Source: Methylocystis rosea SV97 (GTDB lineage: Bacteria > Pseudomonadota > Alphaproteobacteria > Rhizobiales > Beijerinckiaceae). Taken from it: 64,000 nucleotides of DNA. Under the pieces are notes generated by a model. The model saw nothing but the letters and a program-made list of their open reading frames with translations. It had not been told where the DNA came from and did not search any database. Below are positions 28,071 to 35,482 of this stretch, one piece after another (position 1 is the first letter of the stretch; each line of letters opens with the position of its first letter). A program made the position numbers and the translations under genes. Location: the NCBI RefSeq assembly GCF_000372845.1, contig NZ_KB889963.1, positions 930,001 to 994,000 on the forward strand. Reading direction: 5' to 3'.

Positions 28071-28095
28071 GCGAGCCTCCGTCCAGGAGGCTCGC
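28071..28095. terminator. Convergent terminator between fdxB and the leftward operon
   Basis: GCGAGCCTCC and GGAGGCTCGC form a 10-bp stem with a GTCCA loop. On the minus strand the hairpin is followed by ATTTTTT, a proper intrinsic terminator for the leftward operon; on the plus strand there is no U-run. Confidence 0.85.
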
Positions 28096-28115
28096 AACGC
28101 CAAGCCTGAATTATG

Positions 28116-28430
28116 CTACTCGATGCCCTGTTCGCGCGCCTTCCACATGGCGGCGATGCGAAAGCGCTCAGCGATCGCGATTGGATCGGCCAGCATCATC
28201 GCCTGAGCGTCGGCGAGCGCTTTCCTGACGGTTGCGGTCTCTTCCGCGTTCAGCGCCACGCGGCCGGCGACATGCGTCGCGTCCGGCATGATCGACCAGA
28301 TTTTTCGCTTCGCGGGGTGCATCTTCACCTCGGTGAGATCGACCGCTTCGAGAGCGCCGTCAAGATAGAGCGCAAAGCCTTTCACTTCGAGTTTTCGTCC
28401 ATCTTCAGTGATCTTCACGAGAGTCGTCAT
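28116..28430 (-). CDS. Hypothetical protein, last gene of the leftward sulfurtransferase operon
   Basis: 104 residues from MTTLVKITEDG. Not recognised. It has a beta-rich N-terminal half (VKGFALYLDGALEAVDLTEV) and a helical C-terminal half with a run ADAQAMMLADPIAIAERFR. It begins 2 bases after the stop of the 84-residue gene, so translation is coupled. Confidence 0.7.
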   Translation of the reverse strand: MTTLVKITEDGRKLEVKGFALYLDGALEAVDLTEVKMHPAKRKIWSIMPDATHVAGRVALNAEETATVRKALADAQAMMLADPIAIAERFRIAAMWKAREQGIE

Positions 28431-28432
28431 CG

Positions 28433-28687
28433 TCACTCTTCCTGTTGCGCGAGCCAGCCATAGCCGCCCTGATCCCAAAGTTGGGCGAGCAGCTTATCTG
28501 CATTCCAATCGGGAAACTGGAGCTTCAATTCGTCGTAATCCTTGAGAAAGCGCGCGGCGTCGTCGCCGTGCAATTCAGCGATCATTCCGTCGGCTTTGTT
28601 GTGGAGCGTGAAGCGCGTCCGATCGGCCGCGGTGGAGAGAGCATATTCGTCTCCCGTTTCGAGCTCATGGTCATCGCGAACGCTCAC
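28433..28687 (-). CDS. Hypothetical protein in the sulfurtransferase operon
   Basis: 84 residues from a GTG at 28687, chosen because AAGGAG lies 8 bases upstream; another GTG at 28696 overlaps that site. Not recognised. The sequence has RTRFTLHNKADGMIAELHG, then a C-terminal WNADKLLAQLWDQGGYGWL rich in aromatics. It lies between the sulfurtransferase and the 104-residue unknown. Confidence 0.7.
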   Translation of the reverse strand: MSVRDDHELETGDEYALSTAADRTRFTLHNKADGMIAELHGDDAARFLKDYDELKLQFPDWNADKLLAQLWDQGGYGWLAQQEE

Positions 28688-28702
28688 GCGCTGCACTCCT
28701 TC

Positions 28703-29557
28703 TTAAGCCGCCACCGCCGCTTGTTCGGCGCGCTCCCACTCCGCCCACGATCCGTCGTAGACGGCGACATCGCCCCGTCCGAGGAGATAGAGCGCCAGGG
28801 CGTCCATGCAGGACGTCATGCCCGAAGCACAGGTGGCCACGATCGGCTTGCTCAGATCGACGCCGGCTGCTTCGAACCGCGCGCGCAGCCCTTTGGAATC
28901 TACGAGCACGCCTGTCTGCGGATCGACCAGATCGGCCCAAGGCACGTTCACGGCGCCCGGAATATGTCCGAGTTTCTTGAAGGCAAAGACGTCGGTTTGC
29001 GAGCCGTCGAATTTGCCCGGCCCGCGTCCGTCGACAATCTGCTCGCCGCCGTTCGCGACAGCGCCTTTCATTTGATCGAAATTGCGGACGAGTTCCGGCC
29101 TGAAGTTCGGCGTGAAGGTCCTGGGCTGCGGACGTACCGGCGACATTTCGGTTGGATGTTTGGCGGCGACCCATTGGTTGAATCCGCCGTCGAGCATCGC
29201 GACGTTGTCGTGACCGAAAACACGGAACATCCACCACACACGCGCCGCCGCCGAACCGCCGAAGAGCCGGTCGTAGACGATCACGCGGTCGCCGTCTCCA
29301 ATCCCGAGCAGTCCGACTTTTTTGGCGAAGTCCGCCGCATCCGGCAACATGTGCGGCAGATCGGAATTCGGATCGGCGATGTGATCGACGTCGAAATGAA
29401 CGGAGCCCGGCAAATGCCGGCCGCGATATTGATTGCGGCCGTCGAGATTGGTGCTCGGATGATGCCAGGTGCAGTCGAGAATGCGAATGTCGCCGTCGCT
29501 CAGATGCTCGGCTAGCCATGCCGCGCTGACGAGCGCGCCGGTCAGGGTTTCAGCCAT
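28703..29557 (-). CDS. sseA: 3-mercaptopyruvate / thiosulfate sulfurtransferase (tandem rhodanese)
   Basis: 284 residues, two rhodanese domains. The first has the inactive-domain blocks HLPGSVHFDVDHI and YDRLFGGSAAARVWW; the second has the active loop CASGMTSC, with the catalytic Cys in the position of the family CGSGVTA loop. It transfers sulfane sulfur and could feed Fe-S assembly. Second gene of the leftward operon controlled from 30101-30115. Confidence 0.93.
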   Translation of the reverse strand: MAETLTGALVSAAWLAEHLSDGDIRILDCTWHHPSTNLDGRNQYRGRHLPGSVHFDVDHIADPNSDLPHMLPDAADFAKKVGLLGIGDGDRVIVYDRLFGGSAAARVWWMFRVFGHDNVAMLDGGFNQWVAAKHPTEMSPVRPQPRTFTPNFRPELVRNFDQMKGAVANGGEQIVDGRGPGKFDGSQTDVFAFKKLGHIPGAVNVPWADLVDPQTGVLVDSKGLRARFEAAGVDLSKPIVATCASGMTSCMDALALYLLGRGDVAVYDGSWAEWERAEQAAVAA

Positions 29558-29607
29558 CGGTCGGACCTCTTGTCTGCAAGTTCACAATAGTCGCGCGTCG
29601 CCAAGCG

Positions 29608-30063
29608 TCACGGAGCGACGGGAAGCGGATAGCCGGAGCGGGGACGCGTGCCGTAATAGTCGGGCCGCTCCGGCCAGTCGCCCTGCTTGATGGTGAATTT
29701 GACAACCTTCACCGGAGCGCCGGGCGAGCAGGAGACCTCGGCGAATTTGATTTCACGATCGCCGCTGCCTGCGGAAAAATCCGCGACCACCGTGCCGTCG
29801 GCCTTGCGTGCGCGCGCAAATCCGGGCGTGCCGGTCGTGGACGCCGGAACGGAATCGGCGACGAACAAGGGCGTCTCAACGCCGTCGGTGGAGGGACCAA
29901 ACGCCGGCGAGGCGAACGTAAAGGCCGCCAGCACGCCACTGCGGTCGACCGCTATGTTCGCCGTCGCGGGGCGCGCGACGGAGTAGACGGTCAACGTGCC
30001 GCCGCTCAGCAATTCCTTCAACTCGTCCGGCGAGCAGTTAGCGAATTCGGTGGCCAGATTCAT
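29608..30063 (-). CDS. Hypothetical protein resembling phage-associated structural proteins
   Basis: 151 residues. The middle reads GVLAAFTFASPAFG, TGTPGFARARKADGTVVADF and GSGDREI, which resembles a family of small proteins often found in prophage structural modules (TL-x-F-x-x-PAF ... TGT-x-W-x-R-x-x-KADGTTV). No other phage genes are nearby. It is the first gene behind a sigma-54 promoter and precedes the sulfurtransferase, so it is likely domesticated. The family call rests on remembered pattern only. Confidence 0.55.
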   Translation of the reverse strand: MNLATEFANCSPDELKELLSGGTLTVYSVARPATANIAVDRSGVLAAFTFASPAFGPSTDGVETPLFVADSVPASTTGTPGFARARKADGTVVADFSAGSGDREIKFAEVSCSPGAPVKVVKFTIKQGDWPERPDYYGTRPRSGYPLPVAP

Positions 30064-30100
30064 CTTCGACTCCTTAGCTGTGCAACTCCAGCCGGGAGGT

Positions 30101-30115
30101 TCAAGTTTCGTGCCA
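30101..30115 (-). promoter_or_regulatory. Sigma-54 promoter of the leftward sulfurtransferase operon
   Basis: Minus strand TGGCACGAAACTTGA: perfect -24 element and TTGA at -12 (last base off). 38 bases before the ATG at 30063. Confidence 0.65.
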
Positions 30116-30156
30116 TGACGTCCGATAGATCAGCCGTTCGCGCGTCGCCGAGAATC

Positions 30157-30171
30157 TTGCACACAAATTGC
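30157..30171 (+). promoter_or_regulatory. Candidate sigma-54 promoter of the amine oxidase-Rieske pair
   Basis: TTGCACACAAATTGC has the -12 TTGC and -24 GCAC at correct spacing, but the -24 GG is TG. It lies 36 bases before the ATG at 30207 and is divergent from 30101-30115. Confidence 0.4.
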
Positions 30172-30206
30172 TATCCCTGCATCGAACAGGGAGCGGACGA
30201 CGCAAC

Positions 30207-31814
30207 ATGTTGGACGTGGCGATCATCGGCGGCGGGTTATGCGGTTTGGCGCTGGCGCGAAAGCTCCACCTGCGCGGACAAGACATTGCGATCTTCGAGG
30301 CGCGCGATCGCCTTGGGGGACGCATTCTCACGGCGCCGCGCGGCGACGGCGGCGGTTTGGACCTTGGCCCAACTTGGTTTTGGCCGAAAACGCAGCCGCT
30401 GATCGCGCAACTCGTCAAAGAACTGGCGCTGCCTGACTTCGCCCAGCACGACGAAGGCGCCGTGCTGCATTTGCGCGAAGGCGAAAAAAGCGCCGAGCGC
30501 ATCGAAGACAAGCGCCTTTACGACGACGCGCGGCGTTTGCACGGCGGGATGACGGTCTTGGTGGAGGCTTTGGCCCGCGCACTGCCGGCGGCGTCAATGC
30601 ATCTCGGTCACGAGCTGGCGAGCCTGCGCGACTGCGGCGACCACGTGATGCTCGCATTCAAGACCGGCGAAGAACCCATGGAGATTGCGGCGCGCCGCGT
30701 CGTTCTCGCTCTGCCGCCGCGCTTGCTGTGCGAGGCCGTTCTCTTCACGCCGCCTTTGGACGAGGCGACGGACCAAGCCATGCTTGGCGCCGAGACCTGG
30801 ATGGCGGCGCAGGCGAAGGTCGCAATGGAATATCGCGACGCCTTTTGGCGCGAGCAGAATCTCTCCGGTTCCGCCTTCGTCACGCATGAGCAAGCCGTGA
30901 TCGGCGAAATCTTCGACGCCTGCGACATGGCGGCGGGTCTTCATGCGCTCGGCGGCTTTCTTGCCCTCAACGCCGACTTGCGCGAGTCCTTCGGCGTGGG
31001 TCTGCCGGTGTTGCTTGAGAGCCAAATCTGCAATGTGTTCGGCCTTAATGTCGAACCACTGCACATTCACTATCAGGATTGGGCGAAAGAGCGACTGACG
31101 TGCAGCGCGGCCGACCGCGCGCAGCAGGGCGGCGACGGTTCGCACGATGTGGCGAACCCTCTATTGCGCCAAGCGCTGTGGGATAAGAAACTGTTTCTCG
31201 GCGGCTCGGAAACCGCGGCGCGCAACGCCGGCTATCTGGAAGGCGCTTTGGACGCCGCGAGACGCATCGAGCGGGTCTTGGCGGTGCTCGAGGCGAAAAA
31301 GGCGACCTCCGGCGACGCCCTCTTCGACGATATGCCGGTGAACGAGGCGAGTCTCGCGCGTTTCTCCGCTTGGGTGGACGCGCGCGCCGACGATGTTTTC
31401 GAAAATTATCGCCGGCGGCTCAATCGCGCCCTGGCGTTGCAAGAGCGCGACAATCTCACGCAGGTGGCTGTGCTCGGGGCGATGGAGGAGGTGTTCCAAC
31501 AGGCGCTGAGCCAGTTGGCGACGCTGCCCTTCGACATGGACGACGTCGCGATCGAACGCGGCCGCACCGCGCTGACGCCGCGCATCCAAAAACCTTTTGG
31601 CGACTTGCTGCAGTCGATCATGGACGACGTGGTCGCCTTCAACCAGACGTCCTGCGCCCTTTCCAACTTCCCGGACGAACATAAATTGTCTCAAGAGTAC
31701 ACCCGGGTCATCATGCAGGACATCGCGGCGGCCTGGCGGGAATTTTCGCTTGCGGCGAATGGACTGTTGCTGGCGAAGCGGCGCGAAGCGCAGGAGCAGG
31801 AGATGTCGCGATGA
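30207..31814 (+). CDS. FAD-dependent amine oxidase-like protein with helical C-terminal extension
   Basis: 535 residues from the ATG at 30207 (an in-frame start at 30168 is possible). The N-terminal dinucleotide fold VAIIGGGLCGLALARKL and ARDRLGGRILT are intact, and LFLGGSETAARNAGYLEGAL marks the C-terminal FAD contact. This is a flavin amine oxidase core of about 380 residues. The last 150 residues are helical and charged (LNRALALQERDNLTQVAVL and after) and do not look like the oxidase. Its stop overlaps the Rieske gene start by 4 bases, suggesting an oxidoreductase pair. Confidence 0.85.
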   Translation: MLDVAIIGGGLCGLALARKLHLRGQDIAIFEARDRLGGRILTAPRGDGGGLDLGPTWFWPKTQPLIAQLVKELALPDFAQHDEGAVLHLREGEKSAERIEDKRLYDDARRLHGGMTVLVEALARALPAASMHLGHELASLRDCGDHVMLAFKTGEEPMEIAARRVVLALPPRLLCEAVLFTPPLDEATDQAMLGAETWMAAQAKVAMEYRDAFWREQNLSGSAFVTHEQAVIGEIFDACDMAAGLHALGGFLALNADLRESFGVGLPVLLESQICNVFGLNVEPLHIHYQDWAKERLTCSAADRAQQGGDGSHDVANPLLRQALWDKKLFLGGSETAARNAGYLEGALDAARRIERVLAVLEAKKATSGDALFDDMPVNEASLARFSAWVDARADDVFENYRRRLNRALALQERDNLTQVAVLGAMEEVFQQALSQLATLPFDMDDVAIERGRTALTPRIQKPFGDLLQSIMDDVVAFNQTSCALSNFPDEHKLSQEYTRVIMQDIAAAWREFSLAANGLLLAKRREAQEQEMSR

Positions 31815-32269
31815 GCGAGCAGGGAACGACGATCGAGCAGGACGATGCGGCGCCGGAAGTGGTCGTCTACGCCTTTTGTGCGATGAGCGACATTCCGAGC
31901 CAGAAGGCGCGCGGCTTCAACCTCGTGCGGCTCGACGACAATGGCGAAGAGAAGCCGTTTCCGATCGTCGTCGTGCGCTGGGGCAAGCAAGTGTTCGGCT
32001 ATCTGAACAAATGCCCGCACGACGGCGTCAATCTCGACTGGGAGCGAAATACGTTTCTCGAGCCCAATTACGGGCTGCGCCTAATGTGCGGCAAGCACGG
32101 CGCGCTGTTCGAGCTCGGCACCGGCATGTGCATTGAGGGCCCGTGCAAGGGACGCGGCCTCGTTCCGGTGCCTCTCGCGATCATCGACAATGACATCTGC
32201 GTCGTCGGCGTCAAACTGGCGGAAGATGTCGACGAAGACGCCGAAGAAGGGGAATGCGCCGGCGAATGA
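31811..32269 (+). CDS. Rieske [2Fe-2S] protein (first of the nif-linked set)
   Basis: 152 residues. The Rieske boxes are KCPHDG (C-x-H) and MCGKHG (C-x2-H), followed by GMCIEGPC. The tail is acidic (EDVDEDAEEGE). It is probably a soluble ferredoxin-like electron carrier that pairs with the overlapping flavoprotein. The same architecture recurs at 40314 and 42684. Confidence 0.92.
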   Translation: MSEQGTTIEQDDAAPEVVVYAFCAMSDIPSQKARGFNLVRLDDNGEEKPFPIVVVRWGKQVFGYLNKCPHDGVNLDWERNTFLEPNYGLRLMCGKHGALFELGTGMCIEGPCKGRGLVPVPLAIIDNDICVVGVKLAEDVDEDAEEGECAGE

Positions 32270-32400
32270 AGCGGACGCGATCCGCTTCCGCCTCGCCCTT
32301 CCGACTCAGCGGAAAGTTCGCGCGGAAGCTGTGGGCTTGCGGAGGTAAAGATCGGACGTCCGCGGCGTTGTCCCTCAAATAGCATCGCGATTGAACCGCT

Positions 32401-32443
32401 CTCTAGAGCGCGCTCCAATTCCATCTCTTGGCGCGCTCTAGAG
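32401..32443. repeat. Long intergenic palindrome
   Basis: CTCTAGAGCGCGC and GCGCGCTCTAGAG form a 13-bp perfect inverted repeat with a 17-base spacer. It sits between convergent genes (Rieske and the 196-residue unknown). It may be a bidirectional terminator or a member of an extragenic palindrome family; no U-run is evident. Confidence 0.75.
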
Positions 32444-32489
32444 CAGGGGCAGTGGCGGTCAAATCCGATATACGGCCGACCTCACCGGA

Positions 32490-33080
32490 TCAAACCGGCC
32501 GGTTTTCGTTGCGGTTCTTGACGGGCTCCATGCGCTCGACGCCCTGTTGATACGCGATGACTTCGTAGGCGTCGTTGAACTTCTGCGCGGTGTCGAGAAG
32601 AACGTCGAGCTTGCCGCCGGTGTCGAGCTTCTTGATGTCATTCTTGTCGACCATGGCGAGATCCATCATCTCCTTCCAAACGGTCGATTCATCGCAGGGC
32701 AGCACGTTGTAAGTGATCTCGCCGAGCTTGACGCGGAATTTCGCGAGCAGGTCGATATTGTTGCAGAACATGAAGTAGGCGCCCGTGGGCGAGAGAAGGT
32801 CGCCGATCACTTCATGGGCCGCTTCGAGATAGGCGAAATTGTGCAGGTAGCCGGCGAGAATCGGGATCGTCGCTTCGCCTTCGTTCGCGTAGGTGAGCAC
32901 CTGCTCGATGCTAAACTCCGGCGGCCGCTTCTCGTCGGCCAGCTGCGCCTGGAATTTTAGCGCGATATCGCCCCGAAAACCGAAACGTCCCGGCTTGCCG
33001 GTCGGCCCCTTAAGCACTGCGTTGAGCAGGCGGCCCTCCCGATCCAGCCGAGCAAGGGCAGTCTTCTCAATTTGAGTCAT
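32490..33080 (-). CDS. Conserved-looking protein of unknown function, 196 residues
   Basis: Start MTQIEKTALARLD. Features seen: FRGDIALKFQAQLADEKRPPEF, a hydrophobic helical middle (ILAGYLHNFAYLEAAHEVIG), and CNNIDLLAKFRVKLGE. Two Cys only. I do not recognise the family. It is divergent from the iscA-nfu-nifS operon, whose NifA site at 33226 could serve both directions; a weak minus-strand -12 element (TTGC at 33098-33101) is present. Confidence 0.65.
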   Translation of the reverse strand: MTQIEKTALARLDREGRLLNAVLKGPTGKPGRFGFRGDIALKFQAQLADEKRPPEFSIEQVLTYANEGEATIPILAGYLHNFAYLEAAHEVIGDLLSPTGAYFMFCNNIDLLAKFRVKLGEITYNVLPCDESTVWKEMMDLAMVDKNDIKKLDTGGKLDVLLDTAQKFNDAYEVIAYQQGVERMEPVKNRNENRPV

Positions 33081-33225
33081 CGACAGTTCTCCGCTTTGCA
33101 ATCCGTACGCAGCATCCGCGCGGGGGATCCTTCGTTACGCCGCGCCCCATGCAAAAACTTCGCCGCAGTTTCGAAGCCTCGATGGTGGGATCGGCGCGAC
33201 GGAACCGACACGGAGCGGTTGGCAA

Positions 33226-33241
33226 TGTACGAAACAAGACA
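33226..33241. promoter_or_regulatory. NifA upstream activator site of the iscA-nfu-nifS operon
   Basis: TGT-ACGAAACAAG-ACA, exact TGT-N10-ACA, 50 bases upstream of the -24 element at 33291. Confidence 0.7.
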
Positions 33242-33290
33242 AAACCTCCCGAAATTCCGGGCTCCCGCGCTGTTTAGCCCGCAATTGTCG

Positions 33291-33305
33291 CGGCACATGA
33301 ATTGC
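33291..33305 (+). promoter_or_regulatory. Sigma-54 promoter of the iscA-nfu-nifS-nifT operon
   Basis: CGGCACATGAATTGC, near-consensus with GGCAC and TTGC; 41 bases before the iscA-like ATG. Confidence 0.8.
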
Positions 33306-33345
33306 TTTGAGTGAGGCAGCCGCATTTGGATACTGGAAGAGCGAC

Positions 33346-33666
33346 ATGATCAACCTGACCGACAGCGCCCTGAATGCAGTGCAGACGGCTATTTCCAGCG
33401 CCGCCGATCCCGTCGATGGGCTAAGGATCATGGTGGAGGCCGGCGGCTGTGCTGGCTATCAGTACAAAATGGGTCTTGTGCGCGAAGCCAGTCCCGACGA
33501 CACGGTGATTGAGCGCAGCGGGGTCAAGGTGTTCATCGACAACACCAGCCACGAACTCCTGACAGGCACCACCATCGACTATGTCGTCGCGGTGCAGGGC
33601 TCGGGGTTCACCTTCGACAATCCGAACGCGCAATCGAGCTGCTCCTGCGGCAAGTCTTTCGGATAA
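33346..33666 (+). CDS. IscA/HesB-family A-type Fe-S carrier
   Basis: 106 residues from MINLTDSAL. The three-Cys pattern of A-type carriers is complete: EAGGCAGYQY and the C-terminal SSCSCGKSFG. It should carry Fe-S clusters from NifS/Nfu to nitrogenase proteins. First gene of an operon with nfu, nifS, nifT and a SIR2-like gene. Confidence 0.93.
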   Translation: MINLTDSALNAVQTAISSAADPVDGLRIMVEAGGCAGYQYKMGLVREASPDDTVIERSGVKVFIDNTSHELLTGTTIDYVVAVQGSGFTFDNPNAQSSCSCGKSFG

Positions 33667-33725
33667 GCCCGACTTCACAATTCATGCGAGCGCGTCCGCG
33701 GGACTGCGTTGCGGAGGACGAAGCT

Positions 33726-34025
33726 ATGTTGCACGACAACCAGAAGAACGAAGAGGCTGGCCAGATCGAAACGGCTCCGTCGCCGGAGCGCGAGCAGGTC
33801 ATTCGCGCCGTCATCGACGAGATTCGCCCCAATCTGCGCCGCGACGGCGGCGACTGTGAACTCATCGAAATCTGCGGCAACAAAATCATGGTGCGACTCA
33901 CCGGGGCTTGCGTGCTCTGCAAGTTGAGCAGCGCCACGCTCGAAGGAATCCAGGCCAAGCTGATCGAAGAGCTCGGCGAGTTCGTGCGGCTGGTGCCCGT
34001 GCCGGGTGCTGCGGCGCGTCTTTGA
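33726..34025 (+). CDS. nifU: NifU C-terminal (Nfu) domain protein
   Basis: 99 residues. Only the Nfu domain of NifU is present: IRPNLRRDGGDCELIEI and the cluster motif ACVLCKLS (CX2C). The IscU-like and BFD-like domains of full NifU are missing; no IscU scaffold is seen in the window, and a BFD-like domain is instead fused to NifE. It binds and transfers [4Fe-4S] clusters. It is adjacent to nifS, as NifU normally is. Confidence 0.92.
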   Translation: MLHDNQKNEEAGQIETAPSPEREQVIRAVIDEIRPNLRRDGGDCELIEICGNKIMVRLTGACVLCKLSSATLEGIQAKLIEELGEFVRLVPVPGAAARL

Positions 34026-34037
34026 GCGAGAGTGTCG

Positions 34038-35225
34038 ATGCGGCGCGTCTATCTCGACAATAACGCGACGACGCGCACCGACCCTGAGGTCGTGGCGAAG
34101 ATGCTGCCGTTTTTCAGCGAGGAATTCGGCAACGCCTCGTCATCACACGGCTTCGGCGTCGAGGTCTCGGGCGCGGTTCGAGAGGCGCGGCGCAGCGTGC
34201 AGGCGCTGCTCGGCGCGGCGCATGATCACGAGATCGTGTTCACCTCAGGCGGTACGGAATCGGACAATGCGGCGATCTTGGCCGGGCTCGCGGCGCGCGA
34301 GGGTCGCGACGAGATCGTGACCACTGCCGTCGAGCACCCCGCCATCCTGTCGCTCGTCGAACATCTACAAAAGACGCGTGGCGTCGCCGTTCATCTCATT
34401 GGCGTCGACACGCGCGGGCGCATCGATCTCGACGCTTTTCGCGCCGCGGTGGGGCCGAAGACGGCGATCGTCTCGGCAATGTGGGCGAACAACGAAACCG
34501 GCACGCTGTTTCCTGTCGAAGAACTGGCGCATCTCGCGCATGAGGCAGGCGCGTTGTTTCATACCGACGCTGTGCAGGCGGTCGGCAAGATTCCGATCGA
34601 TCTGAAAGCGACGCAGATCGATTTCCTTTCGCTTTCCGGACATAAGCTGCACGGCCCGAAGGGAATCGGCGCGCTCTATGTGCGTAAGGGAACGAAATTC
34701 GCCCCTTTCCTTCGCGGCGGCCATCAGGAACGGGCGCGTCGCGGCGGGACGGAGAATACGCCGGGGATCGTCGGACTTGGCGCCGCCGCCGAATTGGCGC
34801 GATTGCGCCTGCAAGAAGACGCCGTCCATATCGCGGCCTTGCGTGACAGGCTCGAAGCCGGCGTGACGCAGCGGATCGGCGAATGTCAGATTTCCGGCGA
34901 CGTCGACAATCGGCTCGTCAACACGTCCAACATCGCCTTTTCCGACATAGAGGGCGAAGCGATATTGACCCATTTGGATCGCGCCGGCATCGCCGCCTCA
35001 ACCGGTTCGGCCTGCACGGCGGGATCGACCGAGCCTTCGCATGTGCTGCGCGCGATGAACGTGCCGGAGGAGGCGTTGCATGGCGCGATACGCTTCTCCC
35101 TGTCGCGAGAAAACACGATTAATGAGATCGACGATGTGCTGGAGACGCTGCCCGGCATCGTCGCCAAGTTGAGGGAAATCGCGCGGGCGTCGCGCCACAC
35201 GGAAGCGCAGCTGCTCACGAACTAG
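34038..35225 (+). CDS. nifS: Cysteine desulfurase NifS
   Basis: 395 residues from the ATG at 34038 (GTG at 34032 also possible). The PLP lysine lies in SGHKLHGPKG and the catalytic Cys in TGSACTAGST, with YLDNNATTR at the N-terminus. It removes sulfur from cysteine for Fe-S assembly and is the only such enzyme in the window, so it could serve both Nfu and SufBCD/SufE. Confidence 0.97.
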   Translation: MRRVYLDNNATTRTDPEVVAKMLPFFSEEFGNASSSHGFGVEVSGAVREARRSVQALLGAAHDHEIVFTSGGTESDNAAILAGLAAREGRDEIVTTAVEHPAILSLVEHLQKTRGVAVHLIGVDTRGRIDLDAFRAAVGPKTAIVSAMWANNETGTLFPVEELAHLAHEAGALFHTDAVQAVGKIPIDLKATQIDFLSLSGHKLHGPKGIGALYVRKGTKFAPFLRGGHQERARRGGTENTPGIVGLGAAAELARLRLQEDAVHIAALRDRLEAGVTQRIGECQISGDVDNRLVNTSNIAFSDIEGEAILTHLDRAGIAASTGSACTAGSTEPSHVLRAMNVPEEALHGAIRFSLSRENTINEIDDVLETLPGIVAKLREIARASRHTEAQLLTN

Positions 35226-35261
35226 CGCGGGCGCGATGACCGCGCCAAAGGAGTCAATGTA

Positions 35262-35477
35262 ATGAAGATCATGATCCGCCGTTCGCCAGAGACCGGCCTG
35301 TCGATCTACGTCCCCAAAAAGGACCTGGAAGAGCCGATCGTTGAAACCGAGCACGAGAGTTTGTGGGGCGGCTGGATCAAGATCGCCAACGGCTGGGTTC
35401 TCGATCTGCCCGAGATGGCGGCCGGCACTTCGCTTCCGATCACAGTCAATGCGCGCAAGCGCGGCGAAGGGGAGTGA
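35262..35477 (+). CDS. nifT: NifT/FixU
   Basis: 71 residues. MIRRSPETGLSIYVPKKDLEE and WGGWIKIANGWVLDLPEM are the whole-length NifT signature. Function unknown; the gene is not essential in model diazotrophs. AAAGGAG precedes the start. Confidence 0.95.
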   Translation: MKIMIRRSPETGLSIYVPKKDLEEPIVETEHESLWGGWIKIANGWVLDLPEMAAGTSLPITVNARKRGEGE

Positions 35478-35482
35478 ACGCG

